From Priestia abyssalis (GTDB lineage: Bacteria; Bacillota; Bacilli; Bacillales; Bacillaceae_H), in the NCBI RefSeq assembly GCF_002019595.1, contig NZ_KV917369.1, positions 1,760,417 through 1,824,416 on the forward strand: DNA of 64,000 bases. The letters are read 5' to 3'. Below, one piece after another: positions 44,265 to 53,006 of this stretch (positions within the stretch are counted from its first letter, which is position 1; each line of letters opens with the position of its first letter). The position numbers and the translations under genes are program-made. The notes beneath the pieces were generated by a model. It did not search any database, was not told the origin of the DNA, and saw only the letters and a list, made by a program, of their open reading frames with translations.

Positions 44265-45374
44265 ATGTCTAAACAAAACAAAGCATACAAGTTTCGTTTA
44301 TATCCTACAAAAGAACAGGAAATTTTGTTTGCTAAAACATTTGGTTGTGTTCGTTTTGTGTATAACAAAATGTTAGCTGAACGAAAAGAACAATATGAAC
44401 AATTCAAAGATGATAAGGAAGCATTGAATAATTTAAAATTTCCTACACCTGCTAAATACAAAAAAGAATTTGAATGGCTAAAAGAAGTCGATTCACTTGC
44501 ATTAGCTAATGCACAAATGAATTTACAAAAAGCCTATAAGAATTTCTTTTCTAACAATGCAAAGTTTCCTAAGTTCAAAAGTAGAAAAGCGAAACAATCT
44601 TATACGACAAATGTTGTAAACGGAAATATCGCTTTGTTGGATGGATATATCAAATTACCGAAACTAAAAAAGGTGAAGATTAAACAGCATAGAGAAATTC
44701 CTGATGCTCATAAGATTAAATCTTGCACAATCAGCAAGACAAAAACAGGAAAATATTACGTTTCAATTCTTACTGAATATGAAAAAGAGATAACTAAAAT
44801 AGAAATCAAAAATGTCGTTGGTTTAGATTTTGCTATGGATGGATTGTTTGTAGATAGTGAGGGTGAAAAAGCCAATTACCCTAAATACTATCGACAAACA
44901 GAAGAAAAATTAGCAAAAGAACAGCGCATTTTATCACGCAGAAAAAAGGATTCTAAACGTTGGAACAAGCAACGTATTAAGGTTGCAAAATTGCATGAAA
45001 AAGTCGCAAACCAACGAAAGAACTTCCTCCATCATCAATCCAAAAATTTAGCAAACATTTATGATGCTGTCATTATTGAGGACTTAAACATGCAAAACAT
45101 GTCACATTCTCTTAAATTCGGTAAAAGTGTAGCTGATAATGGATGGGGAATGTTCACGACATTTCTACAATACAAACTAAAAGAACAAGGGAAACAGCTT
45201 TTGAAAATTGATAAGTGGTTTCCCTCTACAAAGATGTGTTCAAATTGTGGAACAGTAAAAGAAATGATGCTTTCAGAACGCACTTACCAATGTTCTTGTG
45301 GTTATACAGGTTGTCGTGACCATAATTCTGCAATCAATATAAAAAATGAAGGTATTCGCTTATTAGCAATATAA
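44265..45374 (+). CDS. tnpB: TnpB RNA-guided nuclease
   Basis: 369 residues, normal for TnpB, the ancestor of Cas12. The N-terminal wedge region begins KAYKFRLYPTKEQE. RuvC catalytic residues appear intact: Asp in GLDFAMDGLFV, Glu in IIEDLNMQNM, and Asp in GCRDHNSAINI. The zinc finger is CSNCG...CSCG. TnpB uses an omega RNA that comprises the 3' end of its gene and the right end of the element, with a guide copied from flanking DNA. Start after GTGAGGTGATTTGAT. All motifs being present suggests a functional nuclease. Confidence 0.93.
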   Translation: MSKQNKAYKFRLYPTKEQEILFAKTFGCVRFVYNKMLAERKEQYEQFKDDKEALNNLKFPTPAKYKKEFEWLKEVDSLALANAQMNLQKAYKNFFSNNAKFPKFKSRKAKQSYTTNVVNGNIALLDGYIKLPKLKKVKIKQHREIPDAHKIKSCTISKTKTGKYYVSILTEYEKEITKIEIKNVVGLDFAMDGLFVDSEGEKANYPKYYRQTEEKLAKEQRILSRRKKDSKRWNKQRIKVAKLHEKVANQRKNFLHHQSKNLANIYDAVIIEDLNMQNMSHSLKFGKSVADNGWGMFTTFLQYKLKEQGKQLLKIDKWFPSTKMCSNCGTVKEMMLSERTYQCSCGYTGCRDHNSAINIKNEGIRLLAI

Positions 45375-45520
45375 GAAACAAAAACTCTTGGAACAAGAGG
45401 GTTAGCTCGGTCAATTTTCGTTGGCTAATAAAAGCAACGATAAGTCGAGAAGCCCCCACTTCAAGCAACCCGCAAGGGTGATAAGTGGTGGGAGTAGTTC
45501 ACCATATTTCAAATATTTGG
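45270..45520 (+). ncRNA. Probable omega RNA (reRNA) of TnpB, approximate extent
   Basis: By analogy with known TnpB systems, the guide RNA scaffold should run from the tnpB 3' end through the right-end hairpin (45450-45494) to about 45502, with the next ~16-20 nt (starting CATATTTCAAATATTTGG) as the guide. Boundaries are inferred, not observed. Confidence 0.5.
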
Positions 45521-45588
45521 CTGCTGCGTATGCAATTGGAGAAGTGCTACAATTGTGTTTGTGAAATAATATGCAGGAGGATTTGAAA

Positions 45589-47322
45589 TTGAGGAAACTA
45601 CTTGGTTTATCAGCAGTGTTAGCTTTATTCATCTTTTTGGTGGTACCTTTTTCGAATCCGCAGGCAGCTGGACCGTTCAAGGATGTAAAACTGTACGAAG
45701 ATGAAATTACCTATTTAACGACTAAAGAGGTAATCAAGGGGTATGAAGGAGGGTATTTTAGACCGGATGCCCCAATTAAAAGATTACAAGCCGTTCAAAT
45801 GATTCTTCGTGAAAAAGGCATTACCGATTTTACAGCACCAAACCCCAACTTTATGGATATTCAGCCGGGAGATTACGGTTATCAAGAAATTGCAAAAGCC
45901 GTTCAGCTCGGGATTATCAGCGGGAAAACGGATGCTGAAACAGGCAGAAAATCCTTTGATGCTTGGGGCACGTTGACAAGAGGTCAAATGGCTAAGATTT
46001 TAGTCTTGGCTTATCATATTCAAGGAGAATATAAAGGCAGCTTTAAAGATGTTGAGCGTGGTAATTGGGTGTATGAATATGTAGGCGCACTAGCGGCAAA
46101 TAACATCACGACCGGGTATGGTGATCATACATTCAGGCCCAATACAAAGATTTCAAGACAGCACTTTGCTTTATTTCTAGCAAGGCACTTAAATCCTAAT
46201 TTTAAGCCGATGCCAGCGATGAAGGCCCACTTTATTGACGTAGGTCAAGGGGACAGTTCATTAATCGTGACTCCTAATAGGAAAACAATATTAATCGACG
46301 GCGGTAAACAATCTGCGGGCGAAAAAGTCGTAGCCTATTTAAAGAAGAACGGGATCGCATCAATCGACTTAGTGGTGGCGACACATCCGGACGCAGACCA
46401 TATCGGCGGATTACTTGATGTGTTACAATCCGTTCATGTAAAAAAAGTATTGGACAGCGGTAAAACTCATACAACTCAGACGTATATGGAATACCTTAAT
46501 CTAATAGAACAAAAAGCAATTCCTTTTGAAATTGCCAAAACAGGTAACAACATAAATGTGGATAACGCTATTAACATTCAAGTGTTAAACAGCGGGGATG
46601 CCGCGGAAGATAATAATGAAGCTTCAATCGTACTGAAAATTTCTTATGGTACGGTAGATTTTCTCTATACGGGAGATGCGGGGCTTGAAGCGGAAGCTCA
46701 TATGATATCTCGCTACCATGTAGAAGCTGAAGTATTGAAAGTAGGTCATCATGGATCAGAAACGTCTTCTTCTCAGGTATTTATCAGTGCAGTGAAACCA
46801 AAAGTCTCGGTTCTATCAGTAGGTGCCGACAATTCCTACGGACACCCGGACAGCGTAGTAGTCAATCGTCTAAAAGCCATCGGTTCTAACATTTATTCAA
46901 CGTCAGCTTCAGGGGACATTATTGTTACAACGGACGGCAAAACGTACAGTGCCTCAGCAGCGCCGTGGACAGGAGGTAATACGGTTACCCCTGCACCTGT
47001 ACCGACACCGCAGCCAGCCGCTAAAATTGATTTAGTGAGTGTAAATGTGCAGACGGAAACTGCAATGATTAAAAATATTGGGACTGTGAATGTAGATATG
47101 ACGGGCTGGAAACTTGTGAGCGTGGAAGGGAATCAAACGTATGAATTCCCGAGCGGTTATGTATTAAAAGCGGGAGCGATTGTGTATGTGACTTCAGGCA
47201 GAAATGCGAAAAATCAACCTCCGGCTTATTTAAAGTGGACAGGTTCTTACATGTGGAATGATAAGGGAGACCCGGCAAAATTAATCAATGCGGAGGGGAA
47301 AGTCGTTGAACAAATCAGGTAA
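45589..47322 (+). CDS. Secreted SLH + metallo-beta-lactamase + lamin-tail protein
   Basis: 577 residues. Signal peptide (LGLSAVLALFIFLVV, cleavage near PQAAG), three SLH domains (about 27-205), then a ComEC-type metallo-beta-lactamase domain: FIDVGQGDSSLI, the zinc ligands in ATHPDADHIGG, YTGDAG, and GHHGSETSS...YGHPD. After a Pro-rich linker (TPAPVPTPQPA) comes a lamin-tail-like beta-sandwich (MIKNIGTVNVDMTGWKLVS). The whole suggests a wall-anchored hydrolase acting on nucleic acids or nucleotides (inference). TTG 45589 is 8 nt after GGAGG. Overlaps the DUF3006 gene. Confidence 0.85.
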   Translation: MRKLLGLSAVLALFIFLVVPFSNPQAAGPFKDVKLYEDEITYLTTKEVIKGYEGGYFRPDAPIKRLQAVQMILREKGITDFTAPNPNFMDIQPGDYGYQEIAKAVQLGIISGKTDAETGRKSFDAWGTLTRGQMAKILVLAYHIQGEYKGSFKDVERGNWVYEYVGALAANNITTGYGDHTFRPNTKISRQHFALFLARHLNPNFKPMPAMKAHFIDVGQGDSSLIVTPNRKTILIDGGKQSAGEKVVAYLKKNGIASIDLVVATHPDADHIGGLLDVLQSVHVKKVLDSGKTHTTQTYMEYLNLIEQKAIPFEIAKTGNNINVDNAINIQVLNSGDAAEDNNEASIVLKISYGTVDFLYTGDAGLEAEAHMISRYHVEAEVLKVGHHGSETSSSQVFISAVKPKVSVLSVGADNSYGHPDSVVVNRLKAIGSNIYSTSASGDIIVTTDGKTYSASAAPWTGGNTVTPAPVPTPQPAAKIDLVSVNVQTETAMIKNIGTVNVDMTGWKLVSVEGNQTYEFPSGYVLKAGAIVYVTSGRNAKNQPPAYLKWTGSYMWNDKGDPAKLINAEGKVVEQIR

Positions 47323-47560
47323 GTATACAGTTGATCGGATTGAAAAAACAAAAGTGGTTTTGTTATTAAGAGACGATGAAAAAATTCAAGTTTTGGTCAA
47401 CAAAGCATTTTTACCGGACGTTCAAGAAAGCGACATTGTTCATATCCTATTCACTGAAAGCGGCGATATTTCCAGATATGAAAGATTGGTTGATGAAATA
47501 GAAAACGAAAAGGCAAAAGCAAAGCAATTATTAGAAAAGCTAGTGAATAGAAATATATAA
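47306..47560 (+). CDS. DUF3006 protein
   Basis: 84 residues: KYTVDRIEKTKVVLLLRDDEKIQVLVNK, a small beta barrel characteristic of DUF3006, ending in a charged helix (ERLVDEIENEKAKAKQLLEKL). TTG 47306 follows GGAGGGG by 8 nt and overlaps the upstream gene by 17 bp, so translation is coupled. DUF3006 genes commonly follow ComEC-like MBL-fold hydrolases, which this pair repeats. It has no signal peptide, so it stays in the cytoplasm while its partner is exported; the link between them is not understood. Confidence 0.8.
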   Translation: MNKSGKYTVDRIEKTKVVLLLRDDEKIQVLVNKAFLPDVQESDIVHILFTESGDISRYERLVDEIENEKAKAKQLLEKLVNRNI

Positions 47561-47695
47561 ATCCACATAAATAATTTAACCTGGGCAAAGAGCGCCCATG
47601 TCATATTATTTACGCATAAGCGGCTGACAAGCTCCCTTGCGGGCTCTTGTCAGCCGCTTATACGAGAACCTTTGAGAGCCTATTCAAGATGCAGA
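47554..47695. repeat. Interspersed two-stem repeat, copy 7 (stems A, B and tail)
   Basis: The most complete copy. ATATAAATCCAC lead, stem A (47568-47583 with 47597-47612, 13 of 16 paired), stem B (47617-47631 with 47646-47660, 15 of 15) whose loop contains CCCTTGCGGG, then the tail ACGAGAACCTTTGAGAGCC... (47662-47695) that recurs after copy 8. Confidence 0.8.
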
Positions 47696-47777
47696 GACCC
47701 CAAAATCCTAAAGAGGAATCACGGCCAGGGTTATGTTAAAAACTTAAATTCTATTTATATAAATAACCAAATTAACC

Positions 47778-47821
47778 AAACAAGCGACCTTTGACATCGA
47801 TAAAGGGGTCGCTTGTTTTTG
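47778..47821 (+). terminator. Bidirectional terminator-like hairpin
   Basis: ACAAGCGACC faces GGGTCGCTTGT around a 14-nt loop, with a T-run after. It lies between the DUF3006 gene and the convergent LytTR gene. Confidence 0.8.
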
Positions 47822-47852
47822 TCTATAGAGGACAGGCAGCAGGCACTTTTAA

Positions 47853-48503
47853 TCAAAAACCGAGAGTTCGTCTTACACTCAGTACATAAGTTTGACTGAC
47901 GGTTAAAAGGGCTTGATCGGGTGTTTTTAGTTTGAGAATTAAATTAGAAGACAAATCACGAGAAATGTGCTCTATAAACGAAATATTCACGATGTAAGAA
48001 CGGTGAATCCGGAGAAATGTACTTGGCAGCCGTTGTTCGAGCGTTTTAAGAGTGTGGATGGCACTGTACTGGCCACCTGCTGTATAAAACCATGTTTTCT
48101 TTTGGCTGCTTTCAATATAAGCAATTTGATCAGTGGAAATCGGGCTCCAAATTTCACCTTGTTTTCCGGTTATAAAAGAAACGGGTGCTTGTCTTTTAAA
48201 TGAATACGAGGGGGGCAGAATGACGGTTAAAGCACCATGAAATCCATCTTGTCCCTCTATCGGATATCCTACCCCGTAATATGGAATGCCGAATACAGAT
48301 TCATCAACTAAAGATTCTACCCGAGATTTCTGCCGGTAAACACGCTCTGTAATACTTCCGGAAGGAATGGGCTGACCAGGGCGAATTTGAATATCATGAA
48401 TACCTGAAAAGTAATCCAAATATTGATCTTTACCTGCGAATGCCACGGAGGCTTCTGGGGGAATCCAGTCTTCAATGAATTTTGGAATTTTAAGCACACT
48501 CAT
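47853..48503 (-). CDS. LytTR-domain transcriptional regulator
   Basis: 216 residues. The C-terminal ~100 form a LytTR DNA-binding domain (IAYIESSQKKTWFYTAGGQYSAIHTLKTLEQRLPSTFLRIHRSYIVN). The N-terminal ~115 residues are not a receiver domain; they contain YYGVGYPIEGQDGFHGALTVILPP, which looks PAS- or sensor-like. This domain order is known in one-component LytTR regulators of Bacillus. Start after AGAGGTGAAAATT. It diverges from the citrate synthase gene across 262 bp, so it may control that operon. Confidence 0.82.
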   Translation of the reverse strand: MSVLKIPKFIEDWIPPEASVAFAGKDQYLDYFSGIHDIQIRPGQPIPSGSITERVYRQKSRVESLVDESVFGIPYYGVGYPIEGQDGFHGALTVILPPSYSFKRQAPVSFITGKQGEIWSPISTDQIAYIESSQKKTWFYTAGGQYSAIHTLKTLEQRLPSTFLRIHRSYIVNISFIEHISRDLSSNLILKLKTPDQALLTVSQTYVLSVRRTLGF

Positions 48504-48765
48504 TTTTTAAATTTTCACCTCTTTCCGAATATTCAACATTATTATATCTTAAATTCTTGCTTCGTATCCACATGTTCCCTTTCATCCGTAAATAAAACGT
48601 TATATCCGACATTCCAGACAGGCGAAAAAAATTTTTTTATAATAAAACCAATTAAAAGTTTAGTCATAAAACCGATGGACGGTGAGGGAATTAGGAGAGT
48701 GTAGTCCTAGTTATATTAAATGAATGTTCGTCCAAAAATCATACTGTTAGAAAAGAGGGATAACT

Positions 48766-49905
48766 ATGGTAAAAGCAAAAGGCTTAGAAGGAGTAGTCGC
48801 TACGACATCTTCTGTCAGTTCCATTATTGATGACGTGTTAACGTATAGAGGCTATAATGTTGACGATTTAGCCGATCATTCGAGTTTTGAAGAGGTTATA
48901 TATTTACTTTGGTATAAAAGCCTTCCTACTTTACAGCAATTAACAGAATTTCGAAATGAATTAATTGAAAGCGCTTCCTTACCTTCAGGATTGGCTGCAA
49001 TGATCAAAAACCTCCCCAACGAGAAAGTCCATCCAATGTCTGTCTTAACCACTTGTATATCAATACTTGCCATGTACGACGAAGAAGCTGATGAAATAAC
49101 CGAAGAAGCCAATTATCGTAAAGCAATGCGTTTGCAGGCCAGATTGTCTTCCATCGTAGCAGCCTTTGCACGAATTCGCGAGGGAAAAGAACCGCTGGCG
49201 CCAAAAGCAGACTTAAGTTTTGCAGCTAACTTCTTATATATGTTAAATGGAGAAGTTCCAGATGAAGTCTCAGAGAAAGCTTTTAATAAAGCGCTTGTTC
49301 TTCATGCCGACCATGAACTGAACGCCTCGACATTTACGGCCCGTGTTTGTGTTGCCACGTTATCAGATATGTATTCAGGGGTAACGGCTGCTCTTGGTGC
49401 TTTAAAAGGGCCGCTTCACGGCGGTGCAAATGAACGTGTCATGAAAATGCTGGCTGAAATTAATGAAGTCGATGCTGTGGAGCCTTATCTTCAAAAAGCA
49501 TTTGAAAACAAAGAAAAAATTATGGGATTCGGTCATCGAGTTTACAAGGACGGAGATCCAAGAGCGAAGCACTTGAGGGAAATGTCGGCACAGTTAGCGA
49601 AGGTAGCGGGCGAAGACAAATGGTATAACATGTCGATTGCCGTGGAACAAATTGTTCGAAGTGAAAAAGGCTTGCTTCCGAATGTTGACTTTTATTCGGC
49701 ATCTGTTTATCACAGCTTGGAGATTCAACATGATCTTTTCACGCCGATTTTTGCGGTCAGCCGTGTGTCGGGCTGGATTGCACACATTTTGGAACAGTAC
49801 GAGAATAATCGCTTGATTCGTCCTCGTGCAGAATATATAGGGCTTAAACATCAAACCTATATCCCGATTAATGAACGTGATCAATCAGAAGTTGTAAGCG
49901 TCTAA
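48766..49905 (+). CDS. Citrate synthase
   Basis: Condenses acetyl-CoA with oxaloacetate; a methylcitrate or paralogue role cannot be excluded. 379 residues, type II bacterial form. Catalytic residues appear in HADHELNASTFTAR, GFGHRVYKDGDPRA and VDFYSASVYHSL; GPLHGGANE is the hinge loop. Start after AAGAGGGATAACT. It is not in a citZ-icd-mdh arrangement; instead it leads to odhA, acsA and adk, which implies a paralogue used under special conditions. Confidence 0.92.
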   Translation: MVKAKGLEGVVATTSSVSSIIDDVLTYRGYNVDDLADHSSFEEVIYLLWYKSLPTLQQLTEFRNELIESASLPSGLAAMIKNLPNEKVHPMSVLTTCISILAMYDEEADEITEEANYRKAMRLQARLSSIVAAFARIREGKEPLAPKADLSFAANFLYMLNGEVPDEVSEKAFNKALVLHADHELNASTFTARVCVATLSDMYSGVTAALGALKGPLHGGANERVMKMLAEINEVDAVEPYLQKAFENKEKIMGFGHRVYKDGDPRAKHLREMSAQLAKVAGEDKWYNMSIAVEQIVRSEKGLLPNVDFYSASVYHSLEIQHDLFTPIFAVSRVSGWIAHILEQYENNRLIRPRAEYIGLKHQTYIPINERDQSEVVSV

Positions 49906-49953
49906 ATATAATGAAGCTTCAAATGCACAGAAGAGCAGTCGGAGGTGTTCCTG

Positions 49954-52854
49954 ATGGCGATTGAAAAGATAAATGAAGGAAATCCATGGCAAAGGTTTTT
50001 AGGTCCAAATCTTGGCTATGTCATGGAGCAATATGAACGTTATATGAATGATGCGGGCTCTGTTGATATGGAATTAAAAGAGCTGTTTGAAAACTGGGGG
50101 GCTCCCCCATCTTTTGAAACGGAACGTGCCAAAGAAACTGGCGAGGAATCAGGTGTTGCCGCTTATCGTTCATTAAATATTGACAAGGTGGTAAAAGCCG
50201 TAAAGTTCGCTGAATATATTCGTTCATACGGTCATTTAGCTGCCAAGATTAATCCTTTACAAGAGAATGTGGATGAAGCTCATGTATTGAATCCTGAAAA
50301 ATTCGGATTAACGGAAGCGGATTTAAAAGAAATTCCTGCAAAAATAACTTGGGAACATACTCCGGATGGCGTTGAGACGGCAGATGAAGCGATTAAACGA
50401 TTAAAAGAAATTCATAAAGGTTCTTTAGCTTACGAATTTGATCACGTACACAATCTTGAAGAGCGCACGTGGCTAACCCAAATGGTAGAGACTGGTGCGA
50501 TTCACCGTTCTTTATCAAAAGAGGAACAATCAGGGCTTTTGAAAAGGCTGACGGAAGTGGAAGGTTTTGAGCAATTTTTACATCGCACGTTTGTTGGACA
50601 AAAGCGGTTCTCTATTGAGGGAGTCGACATGCTTGTACCGATGCTTGACGAACTCATTAAAGAAGGTGTGCATGACGGGGTGCACAATGTCATGATCGGG
50701 ATGGCACACAGAGGACGTTTAAATGTACTGACTCATGTATTAGGAAAGCCGTACAGCAATATCTTTTCGGAATTTCAACATTCTCCGAATAAAGATCTTT
50801 TCCCTTCTGAAGGTTCACGGGGAATTAACTACGGCTGGACAGGGGATGTAAAGTATCACTTAGGCGGAGACCGCTCGATTGAAGAATCGGAAATGATCCA
50901 TGCACGCATTACATTGGCGAACAATCCGAGTCATCTGGAATTTGTCGATCCTGTTGTTCTTGGATTTGCCAGAGCAGCTCAGGAAGAAAGAGGGAAGGCT
51001 GGATATCCGGAACAAGACGTCTCCAAATCGTTTGCAATTTTGATCCATGGAGATGCAGCGTTTCCGGGACAGGGAATTGTAGCTGAAACGTTGAACTTAG
51101 GAGGCTTAAAAGGTTACCAAACGGGAGGAACCATCCATATTATTGCCAATAATATGGTAGGATTCACGACGGACAGCCATGATTCGCGTTCGACGAAATA
51201 TGCGAGTGATCTTGCCAAAGGCTATGAAATTCCCGTTATTCACGTCAATGCAGATGATCCGCAAGCCTGTCTGGCAGCAATCGATCTTGCTTATCAATAT
51301 CGTTCACGCTTCAAAAAAGATTTCTTGATTGACTTAGTCGGCTATCGACGTTTCGGTCATAACGAGATGGATGACCCGGCTGTTACTCAGCCGCAGCTTT
51401 ATAAAAAAATCAATACCCATCCAACCGTTAAAACCTTATATGCCAAACAATTGCAAAGTAAGGATATCATGAGTACAGAAGAAATAGAGAAAATCAATGA
51501 GGAAGTTCAAGGGAGACTGAAAGCTGAATATGAAAAAGTCTCTGGAAAGGCTAGGGGCGAGTCTCCTGCAGAAGTAGAAATACCGGAACTTATTGCCAAA
51601 GGAATCGCGAAGATGGATACAAAGGTGCCGCTTGATGCGCTGCGTGAGATAAACAGCGATTTGTTGAAATGGCCTGAGAATTTTAATGTGTATCCAAAGT
51701 TAAAACGGATTTTAGAGCGTCGTATTCACGCGCTTGAAGGTGAGGGGAAAGTGGAATGGGCTCTTGCTGAAACACTGGCATTCGCTTCCATTATACAAGA
51801 AGGGACACCGATTCGTTTAACCGGTCAGGATTCTGAGCGCGGCACGTTTGCCCATCGCCACGTTGTGTTGAATGACACGGAAACAGGCAAAAAGTTTTCG
51901 CCGCTTCATCGTTTGCCTCAAGCAAAAGCATCCTTTTCCATTCATAACAGTCCGCTTTCTGAAGCAGCAGTGGTCGGTTTTGAATATGGTTATAACGTTT
52001 TTGCACCTGAAACGCTCGTTCTTTGGGAGGCTCAGTACGGGGACTTTGCCAATACGGCTCAAGCTTTATTCGATCAGTTTGTTTCTGCGGGCCGTGCCAA
52101 GTGGGGACAAAAATCGAGTCTTGTACTGCTGCTGCCGCACGGGTATGAAGGTCAGGGGCCAGAGCATTCAAGTGCCAGGGTGGAGCGCTTCTTGCAGTTA
52201 GCTGCTGAAAACAACTGGACGGTAGCCAACTTGACAAGTGCTGCTCAATATTTCCATATCTTGCGTCGTCAAGCAGCCATTACCGGAACGGATTATGCCC
52301 AGCCGTTAGTTATTATGACACCTAAAAGTTTGCTGCGCCATCCACTGACCGCTTCACCTTATACATCATTGAGCGAGGGAAGCTTCCAGACGGTGATTGA
52401 GCAGCCTGAGCTTGGAAAACATCCGGAAAAAGTGGAACGTTTAATTTTGACGACAGGTAAAGCGGCGATCGATCTGGCTGGAGAAATTAATAGAATAAAA
52501 GAGAACGAAGATTTGGATTGGGTTCATGTTGTACGTGTTGAACAATTGTATCCGTTCCCGATGGAACCAATTGATGATATTCTTCGTCGTTATGAAAACC
52601 TGAAAGAAATCGTTTGGGTTCAGGAAGAACCGAAGAACATGGGAGCTTGGCATTATCTTGCGCCAATTCTGTATGATCTTTCCACTGGCAGCCGAAAAGT
52701 ACGCTATATTGGACGCCCTGACCGCTCAAGTCCTGCAGGCGGTGAACCAAATGTTCATAAGAAAGAACAGGAACGTATTCTTCGTGAAGCTTTAAGCGAT
52801 CGTCACGAAGACGATATGCATCAAATAGAAGAAAGAAATTTAGTGAAAAGCTAG
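49954..52854 (+). CDS. odhA: 2-oxoglutarate dehydrogenase E1 component
   Basis: Thiamine-diphosphate enzyme that decarboxylates 2-oxoglutarate and passes succinyl groups to E2. 966 residues, near the normal 940-960. [13 protein letters not shown], the ThDP/Mg motif [18 protein letters not shown]...NNMVGFTT, and the transketolase-like C-terminal half ([36 protein letters not shown]) are intact. ATG 49954 follows GGAGGTG. Its usual partner odhB is missing; only a short fragment survives downstream, so this E1 must rely on an E2 from elsewhere or is itself on the way out. Confidence 0.93.
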   Translation: MAIEKINEGNPWQRFLGPNLGYVMEQYERYMNDAGSVDMELKELFENWGAPPSFETERAKETGEESGVAAYRSLNIDKVVKAVKFAEYIRSYGHLAAKINPLQENVDEAHVLNPEKFGLTEADLKEIPAKITWEHTPDGVETADEAIKRLKEIHKGSLAYEFDHVHNLEERTWLTQMVETGAIHRSLSKEEQSGLLKRLTEVEGFEQFLHRTFVGQKRFSIEGVDMLVPMLDELIKEGVHDGVHNVMIGMAHRGRLNVLTHVLGKPYSNIFSEFQHSPNKDLFPSEGSRGINYGWTGDVKYHLGGDRSIEESEMIHARITLANNPSHLEFVDPVVLGFARAAQEERGKAGYPEQDVSKSFAILIHGDAAFPGQGIVAETLNLGGLKGYQTGGTIHIIANNMVGFTTDSHDSRSTKYASDLAKGYEIPVIHVNADDPQACLAAIDLAYQYRSRFKKDFLIDLVGYRRFGHNEMDDPAVTQPQLYKKINTHPTVKTLYAKQLQSKDIMSTEEIEKINEEVQGRLKAEYEKVSGKARGESPAEVEIPELIAKGIAKMDTKVPLDALREINSDLLKWPENFNVYPKLKRILERRIHALEGEGKVEWALAETLAFASIIQEGTPIRLTGQDSERGTFAHRHVVLNDTETGKKFSPLHRLPQAKASFSIHNSPLSEAAVVGFEYGYNVFAPETLVLWEAQYGDFANTAQALFDQFVSAGRAKWGQKSSLVLLLPHGYEGQGPEHSSARVERFLQLAAENNWTVANLTSAAQYFHILRRQAAITGTDYAQPLVIMTPKSLLRHPLTASPYTSLSEGSFQTVIEQPELGKHPEKVERLILTTGKAAIDLAGEINRIKENEDLDWVHVVRVEQLYPFPMEPIDDILRRYENLKEIVWVQEEPKNMGAWHYLAPILYDLSTGSRKVRYIGRPDRSSPAGGEPNVHKKEQERILREALSDRHEDDMHQIEERNLVKS

Positions 52855-52871
52855 GGGAAGGCATTCGGACT

Positions 52872-52980
52872 GGTGTGAAAATTGGATTCATGTCCTTTTT
52901 TATAAAAGCCGTTGTCGGTGCGTTGAAACAGTTTCCGGCATTGAACGGAAAAATCCAAGGGGATGAAGTGCTTTATATAT
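52872..52980 (+). pseudogene. odhB: Remnant of odhB (E2 dihydrolipoyl succinyltransferase)
   Basis: About 35 codons directly after odhA read GVKIGFMSFFIKAVVGAL followed by KQFPALNGKIQGDE. This matches the start of the E2 catalytic domain (in B. subtilis OdhB: EVKLGFMSFFTKAVVAALK, then LNAEIQGDE). A normal E2 is about 420 residues with lipoyl and E1-binding domains; those and the catalytic His region are gone. The fragment runs in frame into acsA. It is a deletion scar in an otherwise intact operon. Confidence 0.8.
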
Positions 52981-53006
52981 CGAGTAAACAAGGGGGATGG
53001 GAAACG

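Larger units (their letters stand above)
43682..45502 (+). mobile_element. IS200/IS605-type insertion sequence with tnpA and tnpB
   Basis: Contains a Y1 transposase gene and a TnpB gene in the same orientation. Ends are approximate: a TTGAT (43677-43681) could be the left target motif, followed by a region with the palindrome TCAAAAATTTTTGA. The right end has the hairpin CCCCACTT/AAGTGGTGGG and probably stops at GTAGTTCAC (45502). It has no terminal inverted repeats and no target duplication, as expected. It lies between a kinase gene and an SLH gene, disrupting neither. Confidence 0.75.
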
